The position numbers and the translations under genes were made by a program. The notes beneath the pieces were generated by a model. The model did no database searches. It was given only the letters and a program-made list of their open reading frames with translations, and was not told the DNA's origin. From the NCBI RefSeq assembly GCF_003814915.1, contig NZ_RKQK01000001.1, positions 1 to 64,000 on the forward strand: DNA of 64,000 nucleotides. Reading direction: 5' to 3'. Below, one piece after another: positions 36,333 to 46,168 of the stretch. The stretch is from Pacificibacter maritimus. GTDB taxonomy: Bacteria; Pseudomonadota; Alphaproteobacteria; Rhodobacterales; Rhodobacteraceae. Position 1 is the stretch's first letter; each line of letters opens with the position of its first letter.

Positions 36333-39293
36333 ATGAAGTCGCTTTGGAACATTCTAATCAAAGGGATCATTGCATCTGTGCTTTTGATCCTATCGCAGGC
36401 CGCACAGGCTGGTGAAAACTGCGGAGCGGCATGCGTTTTCGCAGGTCCACGCATGGCCAGTGTGCAGTCCAGTGACTCTGAGTTGCTTGGGCCTATCCTT
36501 GGTGGCTTGCTTGGTACAGACGTGGGGGTGAGCGTTCTGGATTGGAACGCCATAGCGGGAGCTGATCTAAACCTTCTAGATGTGATTGGTTCGGGCGATG
36601 TCGCCGTTTCCAATCCTGGACAGTTGATCGATGCTGATATTACGCTGCTCGAATTGGTCGACGCTTCGATTGCTGCGGCCGAAGCGGACAATGACACAGC
36701 CTTGGTCTCAGCGCTCGGTGCGCTGCGCATTCCTGTCGGGGAATTAAGTGGGACAATCAATCTGGTGGATTTGATTACCGTTGATTTGCCTCAAGGGGCC
36801 TTGGCCAATCTTGAACTCAATGCCCTTGATCTCATTGGTGGGGCCATTCAACTTTATAACTATGAAAATGTTGTCACGACGACGGAACCTGTCGCACTAA
36901 ACAATGAGATTTTGCAACAATTTGGCATTGGCGGCGCAGAGGTGTTGCTTCAAGTCGTTGAACCGCCTCATTTCGAATGCGGTGGTGCTGGCACCCAGTT
37001 TCACACCTCAACCGTGCGTGCGAAAGTCTCTCTTGATCTTGCGGATTTGACCTTGGACACGAGCGCACTTGATGGGCTTTTGGGGCCATTGGTTGGCGGG
37101 TTGACGTCAACGGATCTCACTTTGGGCGATCTGGATCTTTATTTCGAATTTGGCCGTGTGGATGGCGAGATCCTCAGTGCGGACCCTGAAAGCAAAACAG
37201 CCAGTGTGATCCTTGCCCCCAGTGCGATTGATCTCTTTCTCGGCAGCATTGATGACGCAATCTTTTTCAATCGTGACCGTGCGATTGTGCCCTCAGATAT
37301 CGCTTTCGGAACCGTTGGAGAGCTAGAGGTCGCGCTTTTGGGCGGTCTCATTCGTGAACGGGCCTCTATCGAGGTCAAATCCTTTGCCCAAAGCGCGCCG
37401 GGGACATCACAGACACTGTTTTTTTCACCGCCCTATCCACAAAGACAGGCCATCGGGGACGGGGCATCATCTTTCAGTGACTTGATCGGCACCTTGGCGC
37501 AAAATTTGGATATTCGCGTCGAAGATACTCTTGGCAATCTCGTTGGACCCCTCATTGATACGGTCGTGGAACCCGTTTTGGGAAATCTGGTTGGGGGGCT
37601 GCTCGTTGACGCGATCTCGCCAGTTCTTGACCTGACGCTTGACCCACTTTTGGGTTTTTTCGGCGTCGGTATCGGAGAGGCGGAGGCCTCAATTTCGGGT
37701 GTCACATCCATATGCGTTGAAAGATCCGACTGCCCCGTTTCTGGCCCAGCCCCCAACGGCAGTGCATCTGCGCGCTACGGAAGTCCCACACATCTGATCT
37801 ATGACACGCTGTTCATGGGCTTTGCCCCGCCTGACGAAGATACGTCATCACGCGCAAGTGGCGATGCGCTGGGCGATGACGCGAGCGGCTTGGATGACGA
37901 AGATGGGGTCGCGCTGCCGATATTCTCGGCAGGGCAGACGAGCGAGATCGAGATCACTTTGTCAGAAACCGGAGGCGCAACAGGATATTTGCAAGGCTGG
38001 ATCGATTGGAACGGAGACGGCGTGTTTTCCGATACCGAACAAATTGCCCGTGACCTTATGCTTGCGGGCGGCGGCGTTTTATCGCTGTCTGTGACGGTGC
38101 CAGATACGGCATATGTGGGCGGGAGTTTTGCCCGTTTTCGCTGGTCTACGCTTGCGGGCTTAAATGCGACGGATCCTGCGCCTGATGGCGAGGTTGAAGA
38201 CTATTCCGTCACCGTCAATAATCGGCCCACGGCGGCTGTATCAGGGCGCATTTTGGCTGATACTGGGATCGGCGGCGGCGTTGCGCATGATGCTGTTCTC
38301 AATGGCGCTGAAGCAGGCATTGATGGCGTGACGGTCCAGTTTGAGACGACTGAAGGTCAAATCATAGGCGTCGCGCAAAGTGATGCACAGGGCAATTGGC
38401 ACGTCGATCTGCCGCCAGAATTTAGTGGCAACGCGATTGTACGGGTTATACCACCTGAAGGATATCTGACAGTTTCACAAACCAGTCCGTTGTTAGGCGG
38501 GGGAAGCGATGGACGCATTCTCCTGACGGTTGCAGCGGGCGAAAACGTTTCTGGGTTGAATTTCGGCCTCGTCCCAGCGCCACGGTTCTATCAGGATGGA
38601 CAAGCCTTTGTGCAGGCAGGCCAAGTCGCCACGATTTATCACGATTATGTGGCGGGAACGGCAGGTGATGTCTCGTTTTCGATTGTGAATGGTGATTCAG
38701 ATCTGGCCAATATTGCTCTGTTCGAAGACCTCGATTGTGACGGAAGTCTAGATCAACTCGTTTCTTTGTCCCGAACTGTCGTAGCGGAGGAACGCATATG
38801 TCTTGGCGCGCGCACGTCGACAAGTTCCAGCCTCTCATCGGGGCAACAAATCCGTTATGAGATTAACGCGGTGACACTTTTGGCGAATGACGCCGGAGAC
38901 GTGACGCTCATCAACCGTGATGTGGTGTTCATCGGGCAAAACAGCGGTGGATTGGTTATCGAAAAGACCGTTGAAAATATCACGCAAGGCACAGGTGAAT
39001 TGCGCTCCAATTCTGGAGAAGTGGGCGACGAACTTTTGTATCGTCTTAAGGTCCGCCATCAAGGTCTCGCGCCGATCACGAATGTGGCTGTCTATGATAA
39101 AACACCACCATACACCGAGCTGTCGAATACGATTACCCAGTCTTTTTTGTTAGGGGAGGGGGTAAGCTGTGTTCTGGAACTGCCAGAGGTCGCCAGCATT
39201 GGCTATCAGGGCAACCTGCGTTGGCAGTGTGACGGTCCAGTGAATCCCGGCGCACAAAGCGCAATTGAATTTTTGGTGCGGATCGCGCCGTAA
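36333..39293 (+). CDS. Giant exported protein, TadG-like N-terminal region plus GEVED, SdrD-like and DUF11 domains
   Basis: The 986-residue protein starts at ATG 36333 with CAGGTG six bases upstream and a signal peptide (MKSLWNILIKGIIASVLLIL, cleavage after AQA). Residues 30-440 are leucine-rich (LLDVIG, DADITLLELVDASIAAAE) and include VVEPPHFECGGAGTQFHTST; this recalls the C-terminal half of TadG-like pilus-assembly proteins. A GEVED domain spans about 481-620 (YLQGWIDWNGDGVFSDTEQI to DGEVEDYSV). An SdrD B-like domain follows at about 635 and a FEDLDCDGSLDQ loop near 790. A DUF11-like module from 873 (IEKTVENITQG, YDKTPPYTEL) ends in PGAQSAIEFLVRIAP. From about 730 on it is paralogous to the end of the protein at 39513. 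It is probably surface-exposed or secreted. Confidence 0.78.
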   Translation: MKSLWNILIKGIIASVLLILSQAAQAGENCGAACVFAGPRMASVQSSDSELLGPILGGLLGTDVGVSVLDWNAIAGADLNLLDVIGSGDVAVSNPGQLIDADITLLELVDASIAAAEADNDTALVSALGALRIPVGELSGTINLVDLITVDLPQGALANLELNALDLIGGAIQLYNYENVVTTTEPVALNNEILQQFGIGGAEVLLQVVEPPHFECGGAGTQFHTSTVRAKVSLDLADLTLDTSALDGLLGPLVGGLTSTDLTLGDLDLYFEFGRVDGEILSADPESKTASVILAPSAIDLFLGSIDDAIFFNRDRAIVPSDIAFGTVGELEVALLGGLIRERASIEVKSFAQSAPGTSQTLFFSPPYPQRQAIGDGASSFSDLIGTLAQNLDIRVEDTLGNLVGPLIDTVVEPVLGNLVGGLLVDAISPVLDLTLDPLLGFFGVGIGEAEASISGVTSICVERSDCPVSGPAPNGSASARYGSPTHLIYDTLFMGFAPPDEDTSSRASGDALGDDASGLDDEDGVALPIFSAGQTSEIEITLSETGGATGYLQGWIDWNGDGVFSDTEQIARDLMLAGGGVLSLSVTVPDTAYVGGSFARFRWSTLAGLNATDPAPDGEVEDYSVTVNNRPTAAVSGRILADTGIGGGVAHDAVLNGAEAGIDGVTVQFETTEGQIIGVAQSDAQGNWHVDLPPEFSGNAIVRVIPPEGYLTVSQTSPLLGGGSDGRILLTVAAGENVSGLNFGLVPAPRFYQDGQAFVQAGQVATIYHDYVAGTAGDVSFSIVNGDSDLANIALFEDLDCDGSLDQLVSLSRTVVAEERICLGARTSTSSSLSSGQQIRYEINAVTLLANDAGDVTLINRDVVFIGQNSGGLVIEKTVENITQGTGELRSNSGEVGDELLYRLKVRHQGLAPITNVAVYDKTPPYTELSNTITQSFLLGEGVSCVLELPEVASIGYQGNLRWQCDGPVNPGAQSAIEFLVRIAP

Positions 39294-39512
39294 GTGATGC
39301 GCCTGATTTCTCGTATATGTTGACTATCCTAAAGCATAGAGACTTGGCTAAATGCACTCAGCGAGCACCAAAGGGGAAGAGGCGGCACCCGCAATTTTCT
39401 GAGAAACTAGAGCTCAGTGTCGCAGCCCTCAGTATGCGCGCGGGTCATTCTCATCCCAAAGGAATGTCTCGTCCTGAGGTCTATACTTTCTGGGAAACTC
39501 TGAGGTGCCCCC

Positions 39513-42500
39513 GTGAATAAGCCTTTGTCGCGGCTTTCCAAGTCTGCCATAAATATCAGCCTTTCCATATTTTTGACGGGCTTCGCCCCTGTCAGCCCTG
39601 TGGCCGCGGGGGAATTTCAGGTCGACTGGGGCACGTTTGATTGGCCTGCAGGCTTTACAGGGCCGGTGACGCGGACTTGGTCCGATCAATACGGGTTCGA
39701 AATTGATGTCGAAGCAGAATTGTCAGGGACCTTCCAAAGTTACGTCGACGGTACTGGCGCGGTCGTGCCATCGCCAGATGATGTTGATTTCTTTGGCGGA
39801 AATGTTGAATCTCTTGTCGTTGTTGGGGACGCTCGTGCCAATGAGGGCGCGTTCGGAGATAACAGAATAACAGCAACAGTGCGCGCGCAATCAGGCGGCG
39901 TGGCTTTTCCCGTCGACAGTCTCGAGATTGACGTGCTCGATATCGATAGCACCGACAACAACTCTCGAGAGGACAGATGCGATTTTGTGACGGGGTTTGG
40001 TAACAATGGCAATCCGACCTTTTCCACACTCTCTGCAACGCCATCGGTTCTTGTTGGGCCAGGACCAGGGTCAGGGCTCACAGGGACAATAGGCGCGAAC
40101 CAAGCACAATGTATCTACATCGAAGGAGCGACCGTGTCGCCAACTTCGCCCAATGACTCTACGGGGTCGGTGCGCGCGACGTTTCCAAACGGCACGTCAG
40201 AGGCGACATTTTGGTACGATGAATCGATCCAAAATGTACGCAATTACAGTGTGTTCTCCAGTTATAACCCAGGCGCGCGCGGCATTGGTATGTTTGGGAA
40301 TGTCGGATTTACCGTCGATCAAAGCATCAATCTGACGCGGTCGGTTTCGCCGAATTCAGCGATTGAAGCGGATACCATCACCTATACCTACGTTGTTGAA
40401 AACACAGGCGCCTTGCCGTTTAATCCCAATCAAGACATGATCATCGAGGACAGTTTACTCGGCACGGTGACGTGTCCAGCTATTACGGCCCCGATTGCGC
40501 CCGGAGGCACTGTCACCTGTACAGGCAGTTACACCGTGACCGCAGCGGATGTGCTTGCGGGGGCCGTCGATAGCACTGCCACGGCGGGTATTGGCGCGAT
40601 TGGCCAGCCTTTTGTGTCGCGGCTTCAGTCAAATACTGAAAATGCAAGTTTGGTCACCAGTAGCCTCCTTGGCACCACCGACCCACAGATTTGTACCCCC
40701 GAGAATGTTTTTGCCAAACCGCGCACACAGCTTGCAGGGTCTGGAAACAGCTTCGATGTGCAAGTGGGCGACATATATTTGTTTGACAATGTCACCACCG
40801 ACACCAATGGGAATGCGCTGGATATGGTTGTTGAATTCACCGAAGTCAGCAATGCAACGTCTATCGTATTGGATACTGCGCTTGATGCGCGGATGACCCC
40901 AAGTGAGAACGGTTATGTCATTTACAACGTGCGCCTTGTTCAAGATGGTTCTGCGGTGCCAAGTGCGCCACTGGGTACCTTGGTTGAACAAAGCAGGATC
41001 TCGGGCGTTATCGCGCAGCACTTGGATGTAGACAGCCGCGGCAGCGCACAAGATTCCACTGATGTTGTTGGATTTCTCGATGGAAACCCCGTGGTTTCGC
41101 TGTTCAACACGGCTCCCTTAGCATCATACCCATCTGGCGGTAGCCTATATACGATGGATCCCGCCAAGGTGGGGAACCCATTGGATTGGCTCGAGGAAGC
41201 AAACGAAAGTGCCTTTGATAACTATGTGACTTATGAATATTCTACCTTCACTCAGGAACGTTTTATTCATGGTTACACGGGCACATCAACAACGGCTGCG
41301 ACACGTGGAACGAGTTTTACCTTTTGCGCTATCAGCAACACTTCCGCCACTGTTGTCGCCGAAGATGACGACTACACAGCCACGCCTGTGAATACCTTGC
41401 TGGGCGGTACGGCAGGTGAGGTGCTGGCAAATGATACAGTGAATGGTTTGCCTGCGACCTCGGGGAACGTCACTCTCGAGGTTTTGACCGCAGCCCAGCC
41501 CGTGAATTCAGACGATCCTGTGCCCTATCTGGTTGAGACAGGCCTTGATGCAGGGCGCGTTATCGTTCCTGAAAACGTTCCGTCAGGCACCTACCAGATC
41601 GACTATGAAATTTGTGATGTTCTTGACCCACTGCAATGTGACCGTGCCAAAGTTTTGGTTGCTGTTTTCGATGGGCTTGGCGTGGATTTCAGCGATGCGC
41701 CAATATCATATCTCGTGGCCGCACACGGTGTTGACACTGTCCCAAGTGTATATCTGGGATCAGTTCCCCCTGATATCGAAGCGATCGCCCAATCAGACGC
41801 CACTGCAACAGCAGATGACCTTTTGGGGACAGACGATGAAGACAGCGTGATGTTTCCAATCCTCACGCAGGGGACAATCAGTACCGTGGATGTCGGCGTG
41901 ACTGGCAATGGGTTTTTGCAAGCATGGATCGATTTCAACGGTGATGGGCTGTTCGAAGAAACCTTGGGGGAACGGATCGCGATCGACCTGCAAGATAACG
42001 GCACCGGTGCCGACAATCTGGCTGGTGATGGTGTCATCCAGATCACCGTGACCGTCCCATCTGATGCAACCACTTCGACAACATTCGCCCGTTTTAGATA
42101 TTCAAGTGAAACTGGCTTACCTGTGTCCAGTTTCGCCGTGGATGGGGAAGTTGAGGACTATTCTTTGGTGATCGCTGAAACTGATTTGGTCGACCGTGGT
42201 GATGCGCCTGCAAGCTACGGTGACCCACGTCATATTGTTGTGCCCTCCATCTACCTTGGTGCGGGCCTGCCTGATACCGAGGTTCTCACGCAGCATAGCT
42301 CAGGGGCGGATGCAGACGACCTATCGGGTTTGGATGACGAAGATTCCATCGCTGTCTTTCCAGTGCTTGAAGCTGGAACCACCGTCTCCTTAACGGTTCA
42401 GACCCATGAAACATTGTCGAACCTATATGACGCAGGGCTACCAGTATTAAGCCCAGGGGTAACAAATTTGCAGCTGTGGATCGATTGGGACCAAAGCGGC

Positions 42501-45362
42501 ACATTTGAAACCAGTGAACAGGTCGCCATTGATTACCGCGATGGCGGAGCAGGAGACGCTGACGGCGTGTTTAACAACCAAATTACCATGAATATCGCGG
42601 TACCAAATACCATTGTCAGCGGCCTCACCTTTGCCCGTGTGCGCTGGTCCACATCCAGCGCTGTGGCGACAGATCCTTTTGATGGATTGAATTTTGATGG
42701 CGAGGTTGAGGACTATCAGGTCCGTCTATCCGCAGGAGCTGTGCCGTTTCTATGTGATGGCACGCTCTACCGCGTGGCTGGGATCAGTTCGCAATTGCAA
42801 GAGCTCGTGTTCACTGAAAATGGCGCTGGAGGATACACCATTGCCGATGCGACTGTGGGCACTCCTGCAGGGGTCGATTACAATGCCGCTTGGGGATACA
42901 ACGCCCTAGACGGTTTGTTTTATGGCGTCGTCAACGGAACGCGCGATTTGGTGCGGGTCGATTCCTCGGGGAACTTTACTGTCATTTCGACGATCCCCAC
43001 CACGGCGGCTATTGGCGACGGTGCGGGCGACATTATGGAAAACGGCATCATGGTTTACCGCGTGAATTCTGGGAATGCTTTCCAGCTGCTTGACCTGTCA
43101 AATCCATTCGCGCCTTTAGATTTGGGTCAACTGACCTTTTCGGCCCCTTTGAGTGTGGCGGACATAGCCTATAACCCGAATGATGGGTTCTTTTATGGGA
43201 TAAATGCTACAACAAATCGTCTGTTCTATTTTGACCCGCTCGCAGGGACCGCAGGTGCGACGTCCATCGTTGAGTTCGGGCCCGCGACTTTTACGGCAGA
43301 TTATGGTGCTGTCTGGTTCGATTACTACGGACGCTTTTACATCAACCAAAACAACACCAACGAAGTGTTCCAAGTCGATGTGGGCTTTGAAGGCGACGGC
43401 GATGGCGCAGCGACCGTGATTGATACCCTGACCTTACCGAGCGAAAACCGCGTCAACGCAGCATCCTGTCCATCGCGTTTCGGCCCTTTGCCACCCGAAG
43501 GGTCCGTTCAAGGCCTAGTGTACAATGACAGCAATCTTTCAGGGACGCCAGATAGCCCCTCTGAGACTGGTATCGCAGGTATCACCGTATCGGCTTATGA
43601 TAACAATTCCACACCAGAGAACCTATCAGATGATACTTTGGTCGCCGCAACGCAAACCGATTCTTTAGGGCAGTTTACTCTGGAAGGATTATCGGCTCTG
43701 CGTGTCTACCGAATTGAAGTGGATGAAGCCGATGAAGATTTGCCCATCGGCGCGCAAATCACGTCAGAAAACCCTTATCCCAATGTGCGTGTCACAGCAG
43801 GAAGCCGATCAAGCGGATATGATTTTGGATTTGCATCCACGGCTGACTTATCGATCACAAAAGTGGCTCTTGATACCAATGGAGTGCCCCTCACAGAGGC
43901 GCAAGAAGGAACTGAAATCGATTTCAATCTCACGGTCACCAACGATGGCACAAATGCCGTGACAGGTGTGAAAGTGCGAGATTTGTTGCCAAATGGATTT
44001 TCCTATGTCTCTGACACGGCCGCGGCCTCTGGCGATACCTATGATCTTGGTACTGGGGTTTGGGACATTGGCGATTTGGCTGCTGGCAGCAGCATCAGTT
44101 TGACCATTCGTGCAACCATGAATGCAACAGGTGAGCATACCAATGTGGCTGAAATCATCGCCTCGTCATTGAATGATCCAGACAGTGACCCTGCTGTTGG
44201 ACCTTTGACGGATGATTTGTCGGACGGGATTGCCGATGACGATGAAGCCAGTGTCACTGTGACCTTTGTCGGCGGCGGCTCTGTTCTTTCGGGAACCGTG
44301 TTCCAAGACAACGGCGCAGGCAGTGGCACGGCGTTTGATGGCGTTCAAAATGGCCTTGAGGTCGGGACACCAGCAGCCAAAGTAGAGGTCTTTAATGGGG
44401 CTGGAACCTTGATAGATAGTCCTGAAGTTGCCGCCGATGGCACTTGGTCATTGACCTTACCCGATAGCTTTGCTGGTCCTGTAACCCTTCAGGTCACAGC
44501 TGCGGCAACCCATCTGGTGATTTCCGAAACACCTGCGGCACTGCCCTTTGGGGTCAACACCGACCCACGCGATGGGCGGTTCACCTTTACCCCTGATCCT
44601 GATGAGGATTATGCGGGGCTTGATGTCGGGGTGTTAAAACAGGCACGCCTGCGCGAAGATCAATCTGGCGTCATCGGGGCTGGTCAAGTCGCTGAGCTAC
44701 GTCATGAATTTATTGTGGACGCCGAGGGCAGTGTCGCGTTTTCTGTGACGCCTCTTTCTGAAACCCCCGCAGGTGGGTATTCGCACGCCTTGTTTGAGGA
44801 TACCAATTGCGATGGTACGGCTGATACCGTGATTTCGGGCGCTTTGACGACATCTCCGGATCAACTGATCTGTTTGGTGCTGCGCGTTTCTGCGTCGTCC
44901 TCGATCGGCCCGAACGCCAGCTATGTGGTGCAACTCGATGCGATAACGACCTATGGCGCGACCGGTGTTAGCGAGTTGGATCGCAACACGGACCGCCTGA
45001 CCACGGAGGCCTCTACAGGCGCTTTACGATTGTACAAAACTGTACGCAATATCACCCAAGGTGGCGCAGAAGGGGTGCGCAATGGCGGGGCCGTTGGCGA
45101 TGTATTGGAGTATAGTATTACGGTTGAAAACCCCTCTGCCGCGCCTGCGAGTGAGATTACAATCTATGATCGCACGCCGCCCTACACAGAGTTGTTTGCA
45201 CCGATTGTCTCACCATCTGCTCTTGGCGATATGATCTGTACGCTTATCACACCTTCTGGCAATTCTGCCGGATATGCAGGCAATCTGGAATGGGATTGTG
45301 TCGGGGCTTTCTTGCCAGGGTCACGTGGGAATGTCGCGTTCCAAGTGCAAATTGCGCCGTAA
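39513..45362 (+). CDS. Giant exported GEVED/DUF11 multidomain protein
   Basis: The 1949-residue protein starts at GTG 39513 (GAGGTG upstream) with a signal peptide (hydrophobic ISLSIFLTGFAPVSPVAA). Visible domains are: a DUF11 domain near 272-370 (LTRSVSPNSAIEADTITYTY), a CshA/cadherin-like segment near 615-700 (TATPVNTLLGG, VLANDTVNG), GEVED domains at about 725-880 and 893-1066, each ending in DGEVEDY, a propeller-like region at about 1085-1320 (LYRVAGISSQ, GYNALDGLFYGV), an SdrD B-like domain near 1331, DUF11 near 1444, a second SdrD-like part near 1591, and a C-terminal module from 1838 (LYKTVRNITQG, YDRTPPYTEL) ending in LPGSRGNVAFQVQIAP. Its last 360 residues parallel the preceding protein. 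A fibrous adhesin or surface-layer component is likely; the receptor is unknown. Confidence 0.78.
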   Translation: MNKPLSRLSKSAINISLSIFLTGFAPVSPVAAGEFQVDWGTFDWPAGFTGPVTRTWSDQYGFEIDVEAELSGTFQSYVDGTGAVVPSPDDVDFFGGNVESLVVVGDARANEGAFGDNRITATVRAQSGGVAFPVDSLEIDVLDIDSTDNNSREDRCDFVTGFGNNGNPTFSTLSATPSVLVGPGPGSGLTGTIGANQAQCIYIEGATVSPTSPNDSTGSVRATFPNGTSEATFWYDESIQNVRNYSVFSSYNPGARGIGMFGNVGFTVDQSINLTRSVSPNSAIEADTITYTYVVENTGALPFNPNQDMIIEDSLLGTVTCPAITAPIAPGGTVTCTGSYTVTAADVLAGAVDSTATAGIGAIGQPFVSRLQSNTENASLVTSSLLGTTDPQICTPENVFAKPRTQLAGSGNSFDVQVGDIYLFDNVTTDTNGNALDMVVEFTEVSNATSIVLDTALDARMTPSENGYVIYNVRLVQDGSAVPSAPLGTLVEQSRISGVIAQHLDVDSRGSAQDSTDVVGFLDGNPVVSLFNTAPLASYPSGGSLYTMDPAKVGNPLDWLEEANESAFDNYVTYEYSTFTQERFIHGYTGTSTTAATRGTSFTFCAISNTSATVVAEDDDYTATPVNTLLGGTAGEVLANDTVNGLPATSGNVTLEVLTAAQPVNSDDPVPYLVETGLDAGRVIVPENVPSGTYQIDYEICDVLDPLQCDRAKVLVAVFDGLGVDFSDAPISYLVAAHGVDTVPSVYLGSVPPDIEAIAQSDATATADDLLGTDDEDSVMFPILTQGTISTVDVGVTGNGFLQAWIDFNGDGLFEETLGERIAIDLQDNGTGADNLAGDGVIQITVTVPSDATTSTTFARFRYSSETGLPVSSFAVDGEVEDYSLVIAETDLVDRGDAPASYGDPRHIVVPSIYLGAGLPDTEVLTQHSSGADADDLSGLDDEDSIAVFPVLEAGTTVSLTVQTHETLSNLYDAGLPVLSPGVTNLQLWIDWDQSGTFETSEQVAIDYRDGGAGDADGVFNNQITMNIAVPNTIVSGLTFARVRWSTSSAVATDPFDGLNFDGEVEDYQVRLSAGAVPFLCDGTLYRVAGISSQLQELVFTENGAGGYTIADATVGTPAGVDYNAAWGYNALDGLFYGVVNGTRDLVRVDSSGNFTVISTIPTTAAIGDGAGDIMENGIMVYRVNSGNAFQLLDLSNPFAPLDLGQLTFSAPLSVADIAYNPNDGFFYGINATTNRLFYFDPLAGTAGATSIVEFGPATFTADYGAVWFDYYGRFYINQNNTNEVFQVDVGFEGDGDGAATVIDTLTLPSENRVNAASCPSRFGPLPPEGSVQGLVYNDSNLSGTPDSPSETGIAGITVSAYDNNSTPENLSDDTLVAATQTDSLGQFTLEGLSALRVYRIEVDEADEDLPIGAQITSENPYPNVRVTAGSRSSGYDFGFASTADLSITKVALDTNGVPLTEAQEGTEIDFNLTVTNDGTNAVTGVKVRDLLPNGFSYVSDTAAASGDTYDLGTGVWDIGDLAAGSSISLTIRATMNATGEHTNVAEIIASSLNDPDSDPAVGPLTDDLSDGIADDDEASVTVTFVGGGSVLSGTVFQDNGAGSGTAFDGVQNGLEVGTPAAKVEVFNGAGTLIDSPEVAADGTWSLTLPDSFAGPVTLQVTAAATHLVISETPAALPFGVNTDPRDGRFTFTPDPDEDYAGLDVGVLKQARLREDQSGVIGAGQVAELRHEFIVDAEGSVAFSVTPLSETPAGGYSHALFEDTNCDGTADTVISGALTTSPDQLICLVLRVSASSSIGPNASYVVQLDAITTYGATGVSELDRNTDRLTTEASTGALRLYKTVRNITQGGAEGVRNGGAVGDVLEYSITVENPSAAPASEITIYDRTPPYTELFAPIVSPSALGDMICTLITPSGNSAGYAGNLEWDCVGAFLPGSRGNVAFQVQIAP

Positions 45363-45822
45363 TGCAAATTTGGTTGGATGCAGGCGTCTTTCTGATGGGT
45401 GCATCCTCCCCAAACATATTGAGTGCAAACGAATTTGGGGGGGGCTGTCCACTCTGCCCCCGCCACAGTTTCATGCGTTTGAATACTGCTGTTATCGGAA
45501 AGGCGAGATGGATCGGTATGGTGCGGAAGTTTCCACTTTGCTCACTGGGGGATACCAACCGATGGAGTTGGCTTTTGGGGGCAGGTTCAGCGCGTCGGAA
45601 AGGTAGAACAAGACCGCCTCAGATAACGGCATCGTCACTTGGGGGCACAAAATATTGCCGCGACTAATTAAGCGATATGAGGCAACGTTGTGCAGTCAAT
45701 TGTTTGGGACGTGAAACTCACCAATCGACGGGTCTCGGGAGGTGGCTCCGTAGATCGGTATTTCTTCTGATGTCGACCTGAAACCTCAAACACCCTCCGC
45801 ATTGCAGAGGGTGTTTGAGGTT
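45363..45822. other. Intergenic region, nothing coding recognised
   Basis: About 460 bp after the giant gene. Open frames on both strands show no protein motif. The only clear structure is the perfect hairpin that begins at 45778. Confidence 0.45.
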
Positions 45823-45826
45823 TCAG
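45778..45826. terminator. Perfect 20-bp hairpin, probable bidirectional terminator
   Basis: The left arm (45778-45797, beginning CTGAAACCTC) is the exact reverse complement of the right arm (45807-45826), with a nine-base loop. The right arm contains the stop codon of the response-regulator pseudogene (minus strand). No long T run follows on either side, so termination is likely but not certain. A transposon-end relic is another reading. Confidence 0.55.
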
Positions 45827-46168
45827 GGCATTACTTTTTCACTATGCAACGCGTTGTCTCGCTGTGACGACGAGGGGGACAGTGTCACAAGTTTTCTATG
45901 CCACCCGTTCGCGCCAGTTTGTCTCGCAAGATCATGGGGCTCGCTGAACTGCTCCCCACTTTGGACCAAGATTGGTAGGGGTCTATTGCCCGTATCGCGT
46001 CGAATTACCTTGATGAAATCGAAACCATCCAGTCTAGGCACGTGAACGTCAGCGATAATAATATCGGGGAAGAGTGCCGTGACTAAATCGAAGCTCTCTA
46101 CATCATTTCGGGCGACATGAAATGTGAATAATATCTGAGGCATCGACCCTCAGAATGCTCACAGTCAT
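45823..46168 (-). pseudogene. CheY-like receiver protein, frameshifted
   Basis: Read from ATG 46168, the frame gives MTVSILRVDASDIIHISCRP, the first strand and acidic loop of a receiver domain, and then stops at TGA 46103-46105. The next frame continues with DLVTALFPDIIIADVHVPRL (phosphoacceptor Asp in IIADVHVPRLDG), FDFIKVIRR and ARQTGANGWHRK, a near-complete CheY-like fold. A one-base frameshift near 46110 joins the parts. The acidic pair is changed (VDAS instead of DDS) and the usual KP motif near the end is lost (HRKLV). It overlaps the upstream 66-codon gene by ATGA, so it was once the second gene of an operon. Confidence 0.7.
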
